From Streptomyces sp. NBC_01497 (lineage in GTDB: Bacteria; Actinomycetota; Actinomycetes; Streptomycetales; Streptomycetaceae), in the NCBI RefSeq assembly GCF_036250695.1, contig NZ_CP109427.1:2666001-2730000 (forward strand): a stretch of DNA of 64,000 bases, written 5' to 3'. The notes beneath the pieces are model-generated. The model was not told where the DNA came from and made no database searches. It worked only from the letters and a program-made list of their open reading frames with translations. Of this stretch, positions 26,248 through 34,900 are shown piece after piece (within the stretch, counting starts at the first letter, position 1; every line of letters begins with the position of its first letter). Both the position numbers and the translations under genes were made by a program.

Positions 26248-26571
26248 TTACTGCATGACCGCCATGGCCAGGGCGCGGCGGGCGCGCATCGACACGCGCT
26301 CGGCGCGCCGCTGCATGCGCCGCGCCACCAGCACGTGCGCCGCCTGACGGCTCGCGGCGGCGTCGCGCAGTCTCTCGTCCATATGCGCGCGAGCCAGGGC
26401 TTCTGGGATGAGTTGCATCTCGCGGGTCCTGTTCTGACGCGCCTCGTGCGCGCCCTTCGTGTTGAAAGCGATCGTGGTGGAGCCGTGGGGCTCACTGGGG
26501 GAAGAGGTCATCGGAGCCTGCTTCTTGGGATCGTGCGTGAGGGGACGGTCGATCGTTCCGCGTGCGTTCAT
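26248..26571 (-). CDS. 107-aa basic protein translationally coupled to wblC
   Basis: The ATG at 26571 overlaps the wblC stop by 4 nt (ATGA), so the ORF is almost certainly co-translated with wblC. The protein has an unstructured N-terminus and a C-terminal helical region very rich in Arg and Ala (RRMQRRAERVSMRARRALA). It lacks Cys and membrane segments. The charge suggests RNA, DNA or ribosome binding, but no known domain is recognised. A shorter start at 26511 (MTSSPSEPHG) is possible. Co-expression with WblC makes it a candidate member of the translation-stress response. Confidence 0.7.
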   Translation of the reverse strand: MNARGTIDRPLTHDPKKQAPMTSSPSEPHGSTTIAFNTKGAHEARQNRTREMQLIPEALARAHMDERLRDAAASRQAAHVLVARRMQRRAERVSMRARRALAMAVMQ

Positions 26572-26936
26572 GCCGCGACCGGGTTCTTGCGCGGACGGCC
26601 ACGCGGCCGCTTGCGGGCCACGACGACGCCCTGGACGAAGAGTTCGCCACCCCAGACACCCCACGGCTCGCGCCGCTCCTTGGCACCGGCGAGGCAGGCC
26701 TCGACCAGCGGGCAGGTACGGCAGAGCGACTTGGCGTACTCGACGTCGGCCGGCGACTCCGCGAAGAAGACCTCCGGGTCGTAGGCGCGGCAGGGAACGG
26801 GCGAACCGAGGTTCTCGATCGCCTCGTCGAGGGCGGTGAGCTGGGTGAGCGGGATCAAGGCGGAGTCCTCCGTGAGGCCGGGCGGCGGGATCGTTTCGGA
26901 AGGCGGTACGGACGGGGCGTGCGCTTCGAGTTGCAC
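26568..26936 (-). CDS. wblC: WblC/WhiB7 transcription activator
   Basis: This is a 122-aa Wbl protein. Four cysteines for the Fe-S cluster are present (one in PVPCRAY at about 49, then CRTC and a further Cys in CLAG). The WGVWGGE turn follows, and the C-terminal AT-hook is RGRPRK. The AT-hook identifies the WhiB7/WblC branch, which partners with the principal sigma factor to activate intrinsic antibiotic-resistance genes on ribosome stress. GTG at 26936 follows GAGGAAG. The long upstream leader carries a translated ORF and a terminator hairpin, so attenuation control is expected. The downstream ORF overlaps by 4 nt. Confidence 0.95.
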   Translation of the reverse strand: MQLEAHAPSVPPSETIPPPGLTEDSALIPLTQLTALDEAIENLGSPVPCRAYDPEVFFAESPADVEYAKSLCRTCPLVEACLAGAKERREPWGVWGGELFVQGVVVARKRPRGRPRKNPVAA

Positions 26937-27048
26937 GGGGTTTCTTCCTCGTCTTATTCGGTCCGGCCGGTCGGTCGGACAGCGTCTGGTACCGGGTGTT
27001 CGTGCCCGAGGCCCCTTCGCTCCGCCCGTCCCTGTCGGGACAAACAGA

Positions 27049-27083
27049 AGGGCCGCGGATCCCGGGTGGGGTTCCGCGGCCCT
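27049..27083 (-). terminator. Attenuator hairpin in the wblC leader
   Basis: An 11-bp perfect stem (AGGGCCGCGGA and its complement) with a 13-nt loop is followed on the minus strand by TTCTGTTTGT. It lies between the leader ORF stop and the wblC start, where premature termination would prevent wblC expression. Confidence 0.75.
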
Positions 27084-27093
27084 GAAGGCGCCT

Positions 27094-27112
27094 GCCTGAT
27101 TGCCGATCAGGC
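27094..27112 (-). promoter_or_regulatory. Hairpin over the leader ORF stop codon
   Basis: GCCTGAT and ATCAGGC form a 7-bp stem with a 5-nt loop that contains the leader ORF's TGA. A ribosome stalled or terminating here would alter folding of the adjacent attenuator. Confidence 0.5.
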
Positions 27113-27466
27113 TGGAGGACTCCAGGGTTCAGGCCCACGGAAGGCCCACATTTCGTGGTGGTGCGTCGTCTGCTGCTTCGTCTGTGCTCCGGCACTGGCC
27201 GCCGCCGCGAAGGCATAGGCCTTCACCTCTGCCTGCGCCACTACTCCTGCTGCCAGTGCCCCGGTCGGTCGCTGATTGCCGCCGCGCTCGCGCACGGGGA
27301 GCAGGGACAGATCCAGGCCGGACAGGGAGACGGGCCGCATCCCAAAGACGCCGGACACACCGGTGCCGTTGAGAATCGGGGTCGAGAAGCCGACTGAGGG
27401 AGCACAGGCGAAGACATGACCGGCCAGTTTTCCGGTGCTGATGACGTTGCTGGTCTTGGTGGTCAC
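27107..27466 (-). CDS. Leader ORF (119 aa) of wblC
   Basis: A GTG at 27466 lies about 9 nt behind GAGGAGG, a strong ribosome-binding site. The 119-aa product (VTTKTSNVISTGKLAGHVFA at the start, MWAFRGPEPWSPPA at the end) has no recognised domain. Its stop lies just before the attenuator hairpin of wblC. Codon use is less GC3-biased than neighbouring genes, as expected for a region constrained by RNA structure. It probably works as the translated sensor of the attenuator; whether the peptide itself has a role is unknown. A shorter functional uORF inside it cannot be excluded. Confidence 0.62.
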   Translation of the reverse strand: MTTKTSNVISTGKLAGHVFACAPSVGFSTPILNGTGVSGVFGMRPVSLSGLDLSLLPVRERGGNQRPTGALAAGVVAQAEVKAYAFAAAASAGAQTKQQTTHHHEMWAFRGPEPWSPPA

Positions 27467-27630
27467 GGGGAATCGCCTCCTCTCGGCGTCTCGGGATCCG
27501 GCCGGGGCCGGTTCCTCACGTATGCGGACAGTGTCGTTGTGTGGCGACGCGCTCGGCCGGTCGAGAGCCGAGCATGTCAAGTACAGCACGGGAAGTCGGC
27601 CTCGGAGAAGACCGCCGTTCCTGTGGTTAG

Positions 27631-27667
27631 AACCTATGGGGATTCGCCTGGCGGGCGCAAACTATTT
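27631..27667 (-). promoter_or_regulatory. wblC promoter with WhiB7-type AT-rich box
   Basis: On the minus strand TTGCGC (27655-27660) and TAGGTT (27631-27636) are 18 nt apart. The AT-rich run AAAATAG (27661-27667) sits directly upstream of the -35. That is the arrangement recognised by WhiB7/WblC with the principal sigma factor, so autoregulation is predicted. It starts a leader of about 690 nt. Confidence 0.65.
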
Positions 27668-27683
27668 TCGCGACGAGTTTGCA

Positions 27684-29885
27684 TCAACTCACCCCCGCGC
27701 CGCCGGAGCGGTCCTCACCTGCGCAGATGGCCAGAACGTCAGGGCCGAAGCGGGTGAGTTTGCGGCGCACGACACCCGAGATCCCCGAGAGCGCCCGCTC
27801 GTCGGACGGCACGGTCTCGGCGATGGCGATCAGCGTCTTGTCGGTGAAGACGCAGTACGCGGGCTGGCCGAGATCACGTGCCTGCACCTCGCGCCAGGCG
27901 TGCAGGCGCTCGTACAGGCCCTCGTCCATGTCGGAGGGGCAGTCCTCGCAGCGCATCAGCTTCATCTCGCCCGCCTCCGTCAGCGTCCTCCCGCAGACGC
28001 GGCACCGGGCGGGCCTACGCTCGCGCCGGCGCCGCACCGGCTCCTCGCCGGCCGCGCGCGCCGTGGCCGTGCCGAGCTCCACCGAGCCCGCCGCCCCGGC
28101 TGCCGCCGTCCAGGTGGCGCGGCCCCCGCCCGGCCGCAGGCCCTGCAGGAAACGGGTCGCCTTGCGGGACGCCCGCCCGCCGGGCGCGCGGGAGAGCGAC
28201 CAGGACAGTGAGAGATGGACCCGTGCGCGGGTCACCCCGACGTACAGCAGCCGGCGCTCCTCCTCGATCTGGGCGTCCGTCTTGGCGTACGTGATCGGCA
28301 TGGTGCCCTCGGAGAGGCCCACCAGGAACACCGCGTCCCATTCGAGGCCCTTCGCCGCGTGCAGCGACGCGAGCGTGACGCCCTGGACCGTGGGCGCGTG
28401 CTGCGCCGCCGCGCGCTCGTCCAGCTCCGCGACCAGGTCGGCGAGCGTGGCCCCTGGGCGGGCGCCCGCGAAGTCCTCCGCGAGCCTGACCAGCGCGGCC
28501 AGCGACTCCCACCGGTCACGGACCGGACCCGAGCCGGCCGGCGGCTGGTCCGTCCAGCCCTTCGCGGACAGCACGGCACGGACCTGGGAGGGCAGTTCGA
28601 CCATCCCGTCGAGCAGGGCGTCGTTGCCGCCGAAGCGGGCGGCGCCACGCAGCGCGGCTCCTGCCTCGCGCACCTCCTGCCGCTCGAAGAAGCGTTCGGC
28701 CCCCCGCAGCTGGTACGGCACGCCCGCGTCCGCGAGGGCCCCTTCGTAAAGGGCCGACTGGGCGTTGATGCGGAACAGGACGGCGATCTCGCCGGCCGGG
28801 ACGCCCGCCGCGATCAGCTCACGGATGCGCCGGGCCGTGCCCTCCGCCTCGGCCGGCTCATCCCCGTACTCCGTGTAGGCGGGCTCCGGTCCCTTCTCGC
28901 GCTGCGAGACGAGTTCCAGCCGGTGCTCGGCGGCGCGTCCGCGCGCCTGGGAGAGCAGTCCGTTGGCGAGGTGGACGACCTGCGGGGTGGAGCGGTAGTC
29001 GCGGACGAGTTTGACGACCGTCGCGTTCGGATGGCGGGTGCGGAAGTTGATCAGGTGGTCGGGGGTGGCGCCGGTGAACGAGTAGATCGTCTGACTGGCG
29101 TCGCCGACCACGCAGAGCGTCTCGCGGTCGCCCACCCACAGTTCGAGCAGCCGCTGCTGGAGCGGGCTCACGTCCTGGTACTCGTCCACCACGAAGTGCT
29201 GGTACTGGCTGCGGACCTGGTCGGCGATGTCGTGCCGGTCCTGGAGGATGGCGACCGTGAGCAGCAGCACGTCCTCGAAGTCGATCACCGACCGGTCGCG
29301 TTTGAGCTGCTCGTACATCGCGTAGATCTGGCCCGTCTCGGCCGCGTCGCGCGCGCTCTCGCGGTCCGATTTCGCGATGACGGCCACGTAGTCCGCCGGG
29401 ACGGTCTGGGTGACCTTCGCCCACTCGATCTCTCCGGTGACCTCCCGCAGTTCGTTGCGGTCGAGGCGTAGGCGGCAGCGGGCGGCGGCCTCGGCGACGA
29501 GCTGCGCCTTGCGGTCGACGATCCGGGGCAGCTCGCCGCCGACGGCCTTCGGCCAGAAGAACTGCAGCTGGCGCAGGGCCGCCGAGTGGAACGTCCGCGC
29601 CTGCACGCCGCCGGCGCCGAGCTGCCGCAGCCGGCCGCGCATCTCGCCCGCCGCCCGGTTGGTGAAGGTGACGGCGAGGACGCTCGCGGGCTGGAGTATC
29701 CCGGCGCGCACCCCGTAGGCGACGCGGTGGGTGATGGCGCGGGTCTTGCCCGTACCGGCTCCGGCGAGCACGCACACGGGTCCCTGGAAGGCCGTCGCGA
29801 CGGCGCGCTGCTCGGGGTCGAGACCTGCGAGCACGGCGTCCGCGTCGAGCGGCGGAAGGGGTGAGGAGTGCGTTGCTGCTGTCAC
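27684..29885 (-). CDS. UvrD2-like SF1 ATP-dependent DNA helicase with HRDC domain
   Basis: This is a 733-aa UvrD/PcrA-type 3'-5' helicase. Walker A AGAGTGKT is at residues 41-48, and motif II DEYQDVSP is at about 250. The later motifs SLHAAKGLEWDAVF and YVGVTRAR are present. C-terminal to the motor are a tetracysteine zinc-binding motif (CRVCGRTL and CEDC) and an HRDC domain. This exact architecture defines mycobacterial UvrD2. GTG at 29885 is preferred over the upstream alternative at 29933. The downstream wblC promoter starts just past its stop; synteny with Rv3198c is clear. Confidence 0.93.
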   Translation of the reverse strand: MTAATHSSPLPPLDADAVLAGLDPEQRAVATAFQGPVCVLAGAGTGKTRAITHRVAYGVRAGILQPASVLAVTFTNRAAGEMRGRLRQLGAGGVQARTFHSAALRQLQFFWPKAVGGELPRIVDRKAQLVAEAAARCRLRLDRNELREVTGEIEWAKVTQTVPADYVAVIAKSDRESARDAAETGQIYAMYEQLKRDRSVIDFEDVLLLTVAILQDRHDIADQVRSQYQHFVVDEYQDVSPLQQRLLELWVGDRETLCVVGDASQTIYSFTGATPDHLINFRTRHPNATVVKLVRDYRSTPQVVHLANGLLSQARGRAAEHRLELVSQREKGPEPAYTEYGDEPAEAEGTARRIRELIAAGVPAGEIAVLFRINAQSALYEGALADAGVPYQLRGAERFFERQEVREAGAALRGAARFGGNDALLDGMVELPSQVRAVLSAKGWTDQPPAGSGPVRDRWESLAALVRLAEDFAGARPGATLADLVAELDERAAAQHAPTVQGVTLASLHAAKGLEWDAVFLVGLSEGTMPITYAKTDAQIEEERRLLYVGVTRARVHLSLSWSLSRAPGGRASRKATRFLQGLRPGGGRATWTAAAGAAGSVELGTATARAAGEEPVRRRRERRPARCRVCGRTLTEAGEMKLMRCEDCPSDMDEGLYERLHAWREVQARDLGQPAYCVFTDKTLIAIAETVPSDERALSGISGVVRRKLTRFGPDVLAICAGEDRSGGAGVS

Positions 29886-30021
29886 CCCGCCATGCTGCCA
29901 GGTCGGGTGAGGCGGCTGCGGGCGAGTGTCCACAGGCGGGGTGTGATGGTCGTACCGGTTACGGCCGCCATGAGCCTCGCGTCACACCGCCGGACGTGAA
30001 AGGCAAGCGGAGGCGCCCTAC

Positions 30022-30048
30022 GGGAATGGTGGACAGACGTTGTACGTT
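30022..30048 (+). promoter_or_regulatory. SigR-type promoter for the mycoredoxin gene
   Basis: GGGAAT (30022-30027) and GTT (30046-30048) are separated by exactly 18 nt, an exact match to the Streptomyces SigR consensus. The gene start lies 63 nt downstream of the -10. Confidence 0.8.
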
Positions 30049-30110
30049 CCAAGGATGCGCCGCGCCGGAGCCCCTGCCGGGCGGGCAGAAGACAGAGGAG
30101 CGCGAGGGAC

Positions 30111-30353
30111 ATGTCGGGCAATGTGACGATGTACAGCACCACGTGGTGTGGCTATTGCCGTCGGCTCAAGAGCCAGATGGACCGCGAGGGGATCGCGTAC
30201 ACCGAGATCAACATCGAGCAGGACCCGGCGTCCGCCGCGTTCGTGGAGAAGGCCAACGGAGGCAACCAGACGGTGCCGACCGTACTTTTCGCGGACGGCT
30301 CCACGCTGACGAACCCGTCGCTCGCGCAGGTCAAGCAGAAGATCGCCGCCTGA
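30111..30353 (+). CDS. Mycoredoxin (glutaredoxin-like mycothiol disulfide reductase)
   Basis: This is an 80-aa thioredoxin-fold protein with the active-site motif CGYC (residues 13-16) and the cis-proline region QTVPTVLF (about 53-60). CGYC is the mycoredoxin-1 motif; these proteins reduce mycothiol-mixed disulfides in actinobacteria. ATG at 30111 follows GAGGGAC. It is divergent from the UvrD2-like gene, as Rv3198A is from Rv3198c. An exact SigR-type promoter lies upstream, fitting a thiol-oxidation response. Confidence 0.92.
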   Translation: MSGNVTMYSTTWCGYCRRLKSQMDREGIAYTEINIEQDPASAAFVEKANGGNQTVPTVLFADGSTLTNPSLAQVKQKIAA

Positions 30354-30544
30354 TCCGACGGCGGCGCGGGGACGCGGGCGACCGCGGCGAAGGTACCCCC
30401 GACCGACAGGGCCGAGCCCGCGGGACGTGAGCGCCTGGCGCTCCGGAGAGCAGGGCTCGGTCCGTGCGGCCATGGGTCCCTGCCCGTACCGCCCGGGCTC
30501 CGCGGCCGGGTGGGCGCGTGCCCGGCGGCGGGCGGGGTTCAGCG

Positions 30545-30582
30545 TGAAGGCCCCGGAGCGTTCGCACGCTCCGGGGCCTTCA
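30545..30582. terminator. Strong bidirectional terminator between mycoredoxin and nudC
   Basis: A perfect 17-bp stem (TGAAGGCCCCGGAGCGT and its complement) has the loop TCGC, between the convergent mycoredoxin and nudC genes. The 374-nt gap holds this hairpin, a short repeat array and a second hairpin. Confidence 0.8.
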
Positions 30583-30607
30583 CCTTGTTCCACTTGTTCT
30601 TGTCCCG

Positions 30608-30680
30608 CGCGAGGCCTCGCCTTCACCTTGTTCCGGCGCGGGGTCTCGCCTTCGCGTCGTTCCGGCGCGGGCCTTCACCT
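30608..30680. repeat. Imperfect tandem repeat of about 29 bp
   Basis: Two to three diverged copies of a unit containing CTCGCCTTC, GTTCCGGCGCG follow the terminator. They are non-coding and of unknown significance. Confidence 0.45.
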
Positions 30681-30697
30681 CAGCCGTGCCCCTGGGT

Positions 30698-30722
30698 GGC
30701 CCCGGCCGATGCGGCCGGGGCC
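30698..30722 (-). terminator. Hairpin downstream of nudC
   Basis: A 10-bp stem (GGCCCCGGCC and its complement) with a 5-nt loop lies 6 nt past the nudC stop on the minus strand. Confidence 0.65.
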
Positions 30723-30727
30723 CCGGT

Positions 30728-31708
30728 TCACGCGGCCGGGCCGGGCTCCGGCAGGGGCTTGGGGATCGGCTTGCCGTACCAGAGCTCGATGAGCCGGGCG
30801 GCGATCGAGATGCCCATCGGCGGCAGGATCTCGCCGCTCTCGATGGCCGTCCGCAGGTCCTCGCGGGAGAACCAGCGCGCCTCCTCGATCTCCTCGCCGT
30901 CCACGTTGATCTCCGAGCCCGTGGCCTGCGCCATGAAGCCGAGCATCAGGCTCGACGGGAAGGGCCACGGCTGGCTCGCCACGTACTCGACGTCGCCGAT
31001 GACGATGCCGGCCTCCTCCCACACCTCGCGGGCGACGGCCTTCTCGATGGACTCGCCGGGCTCCACGAACCCGGCGAGCGTCGAGAAGCGGCCCTTCGGC
31101 CAGTGCACCTGGCGGCCGAGCAGCGCGCGGTCCTCCGCGTCGGTGACCAGCATGATCACTGCCGGGTCGGTACGCGGGTAGTGCTCGGCGCCGCAGGCGG
31201 GGCAGCGGCGGATGTGGCCCGCCGCCGCGATCATGGTGCGCTCACCGCAGCGCGAGCAGAAGCGGTGCAGCCGCTGCCAGTTCTCCAGCGCCACCGCGTG
31301 CGCCATCAGGCCCGCGTCGCGCGCCGACAGGAGCATGCCCGCCTCGCGCAGGCCCGCTGCCCGCGCGGACTGGTCGAGGCGGCCGGGGAGGGAGTCCTTC
31401 TGCAGCGCGAAGTAGCGGACGCCCTCCTCGTCGGTGCCGAGGAAGTAGCGGTGCGTCTCCGTGAGCGGCGCCTCGAAGGTGGGGGTCATCACCAGCTCGG
31501 TGCGGCCGTCGGGGGTGTCGTCGACCAGCGCCTGTCCGCCGGAGACGACGAAGACACGGGTCGTGGGGTGGCTCCAGGCGGCGGCGAGCCACGCCTCGTC
31601 GAGGCGGTGGTGGGCGGCGCGGTCGATGCCGCTGTCCGCGGTGAGTCCGATAGGGCGGTGTGCGGCGTCGTCACGGCTGGTGCTGCTGGTGGACACGGGT
31701 ACTTCCAA
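30728..31708 (-). CDS. nudC: NAD(H) pyrophosphatase NudC
   Basis: This is a 326-aa NudC. It has a zinc ribbon (CSRCG and CPACG, about residues 151-172) followed by a Nudix domain with the box GFVEPGESIEKAVAREVWEE (about 217-236). The NudC-specific SQPWPFPSS array comes after it. The enzyme hydrolyses NADH to NMNH and AMP and can remove NAD caps from RNA. The N-terminal domain (about 1-140) is complete. Start at 31708; start codon usage is ambiguous, with a GTG five codons further in as an alternative. It lies downstream of the Adn genes on the same strand, as in M. tuberculosis (Rv3199c). Confidence 0.93.
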   Translation of the reverse strand: MEVPVSTSSTSRDDAAHRPIGLTADSGIDRAAHHRLDEAWLAAAWSHPTTRVFVVSGGQALVDDTPDGRTELVMTPTFEAPLTETHRYFLGTDEEGVRYFALQKDSLPGRLDQSARAAGLREAGMLLSARDAGLMAHAVALENWQRLHRFCSRCGERTMIAAAGHIRRCPACGAEHYPRTDPAVIMLVTDAEDRALLGRQVHWPKGRFSTLAGFVEPGESIEKAVAREVWEEAGIVIGDVEYVASQPWPFPSSLMLGFMAQATGSEINVDGEEIEEARWFSREDLRTAIESGEILPPMGISIAARLIELWYGKPIPKPLPEPGPAA

Positions 31709-31903
31709 CTCCCCCTGAAGGTGCGGGCGGCTTCTCTGGGTGGTGGCGGACGGACGAGGGCGGGCCGGGCCCCGGCCCCGGCAGGGACCGGCGTGGGCCG
31801 TCAGCGGCCGCCCGCCGCGCCGTGTGACCGGCCGTGGGCCGCGCGGTGGGACGGGGGGTGAGTGCGGACGGCGCTGTCCGGGGTCTCGCTCATGATGTCG
31901 AGC

Positions 31904-34900
31904 CTAACCGGCCCGGCCGCGAACCCCTCCCGGCGGTTGGCCGGGGCCGCGCTCCCCCCGCGCGCCCCGCCGGTGCTCCCCGCGAGCCCCCGGCCCGGGC
32001 CGGGGGCTCCCGCCGGGCCCGGCCTCCCCGGTCATCAGGCGCTCCAGCGCCGCGCGGTCCAGCAGCCCCTCGGGCCGTACGGTCTCGCCGCTGCGCACGT
32101 ACACGAACGCGGCGCTCACGGCGCTGAGCGGCAGCCCGTGCCGCTCGGCCCAGGCAAGGCGGTAGACGGCGAGCTGCAGCGGATCGGCCTCGCGGTCCCT
32201 GCCGGTCTTCCAGTCGACGATCTCGTACGTCCAGGGGTACGGGGCGCCCTCCCCCGCGGGCTCCCGGTACACCGCGTCGATCCGGCCGCGGACGACGCGG
32301 CCGGCGAGGGTCAGCTGGAACGGCGCCTCCACCCGGTACGGCGTGCGCCGCGCGTACACGGAACGCTCGAACGCGGCCTTGAGCGCCGCCAGGTCACGCT
32401 CGTCGGCGATGCCGGGATCGTCGTCGTCGGCGCCGGGCAGTTCGTCGGGGCCGAGCATGGGCAGCGGAAGCGCCTCGAACCGCGACTCGACCCAGGCGTG
32501 GAACCGGGTGCCCCTGCGCGCTGCGGGCTTCGGCGGACGCGGCATGGGCCGGGCCAGCTCCCGTGCGTACGCGTCGGGGTCGGCGGCGAGCCGCAGCAGC
32601 TCCGAGGCGGAGAGGGCAGCGGGCACGACGACGTCCCGCACCGCCGCGCGGGCGCGGGTGAGTTCCCCGGCGAGGGCGTCGAGGTCGCGGTCCCAGGAGG
32701 CGAGCGTGCGCAGTTCCTCCGGGGCGGGGCCGCGTCCGGTCCGGGGTGCGGGGACGGCCCCGGCGGCGCCCGGGGAGCGCCGCTCCTGCCGGGCGTCATG
32801 GACGTGAGAAGCCTCACGCGCGTCTTCGGCGTCCGGGACCTCTTCGGCGTCCGGGCCCCTGCCGGGGTCCTCGGCCGACCGGTCGCCCGCGCCTGACCCC
32901 CCGATCTCCGGCGGAACCTCGCCCTCCGGCGGCGGTCCGCTCCCGTGGAGCGGGTCCTCCTCAGGCGGGGGGTTCTCCTCGGGTGGGGCACCGTCCTCGG
33001 GCGGAGCCCCGCCCTCCGGCAGGAACGCGTCCTCCGGCGGCGGCGCGCTCTCGTAGAGGGAGTCGTCCTCGGGCGGGGGCTCGTCCTCCTGCGGCCACAG
33101 GTCGAACGGGACGGACTCCGCCGTCGGTCCCACCCGGCGCGGCGGACCGGGCGGGGCCGAGGGCAGGGGCACCGCCGCGTGCGTCAGGGCGTCCAGGTGC
33201 GCGCGTACCGTGCGGGCCGCGTCGCGGCGGCGGCGCAGCGCGTCCTCGTCCAGCGGCAGCGGCCACGGCGTCGGGGCGCCCGCCTGCGCCCGCAGCGCCG
33301 GGTTCTCCGCGTCCGGCCCGGGCTCCTCCGCCCACGCCTCGATCTCCCCGTACCCGGCGGCGCAGTGGTCGTACAGCGCCCGCAGGAAGGCGGACGGGCC
33401 CCGGTGCCGCTTCTGGTCGGGGCCCCACCAGTGGCCGGAGCCGAGGAGGAGGGTGCGCGGGCGGGTGAACGTCACATAACCGAGGCGCAGTTCCTCCGTC
33501 TCCTGGTGGTCGCGCAGGGCCTCTTTGAAGGCCTTCATGTCGCGCGCCGTCCATCCTCCGATGACGGGCAGCGTCTCCGCGTCGCCCCGCAGGACGCCGG
33601 GCACGACCTTCGCCTGGGACGTCCACGCCTCGCGCGCCTTCGTGCTCGGGAACTGACCCGTGACGAGACCCGGCACCGCGACGACGTCCCACTCCAGGCC
33701 CTTCGCCTTGTGCGCGGTGAGCACCTTGACGGTGTTCTCGCCGCCGGGCAGCGCGTTGTCGAGGCCCTTCTCGTACTGCACCGCGGTCCGCAGGAAGCCG
33801 AGGAAGGCCAGCAGTCCCGCCTCGCCGTCGAGCGCGGCGAACGACGCCGCCATGTCGAGGAAGTTGCCGAGCGTCTCGCGGCGGCGAGCCGCCAGCGCGT
33901 GCGGCGACGCGGCCAGTTCGACCTCCAGGCCGGTGGTTGCGAGCACCCGGTGCAGCACGTCCATGAGCGGGTCCGCGAGCGATCTGCGCAGCTCGCGCAG
34001 CTCCTGGGCGAGGCGCGCGAAGCGCACGCGCGCGGCCGACGAGAACGGCAGGCCGTCGTCCGGCGGGCCCGCCCCGTCGAGGAACGTGTCGAGCGCGTCC
34101 GCGAGCGAGACGACCTCAGCCGGGTCCGTGCCCTCCACCGCGGCGGCCAGCCGCGCGTCCGCATGGTCGTCGGCGCCGCCGGATTCCCCACCGGCGGCCG
34201 ACGTACGTACGAGGAGCCGCGCCCGCCGCCCGAGCAGCGCCAGGTCGCGCGGGCCGATACGCCAGCGCGGGCCGGTCAGCAGGCGTACGAGGGAGGCGTT
34301 GGCGCCCGGATCCTGCAGCACCTCGCACACGGCGACCAGGTCGGCCACCTCCGGCAGGTGGACCAGCCCCGACAGCCCGACGACCTCCACCGGCACGTCG
34401 CGCGCCACCAGCGCTCCCTGGATCGTGGCGAAGTCGCCTGCCGTACGACACAGGACGGCGATCTCCCCGGGTGCCGTGCCCGTCCGCACGAGGTGCGCGA
34501 CCGAGTCGGCGAGCCACTCGATCTCCTCCGCGTGGGTGGCGAGCAGGGCGCAGCGGACGCCGCCGTCACGCTCGGCGCCGGGGGCCGGGCGCAGCGCCTC
34601 GACGCCCGCGTGCATCGCGCGCAGCGGCTCCGCGAGGCGGTTGGCGAGGTCGAGGAGCCGGCCGCCGCTGCGGCGGTTCTCGCTCAGCGAGAAGCGGGTG
34701 GCGGGCGTGCCGTCCCCGTACGGGAAGTGCGCGGGGAAGTCGTCCAGGTTGGCGACGGACGCGCCGCGCCAGCCGTAGATCGCCTGGCAGGGGTCGCCGA
34801 CCGCGGTCACGGCGTGCCCGGTGCCGCCGCCGAACAGCCCGGCGAGCAGGCGCCGCTGGGCGACGGAGGTGTCCTGGTACTCGTCGAGCAGGACGACCCG

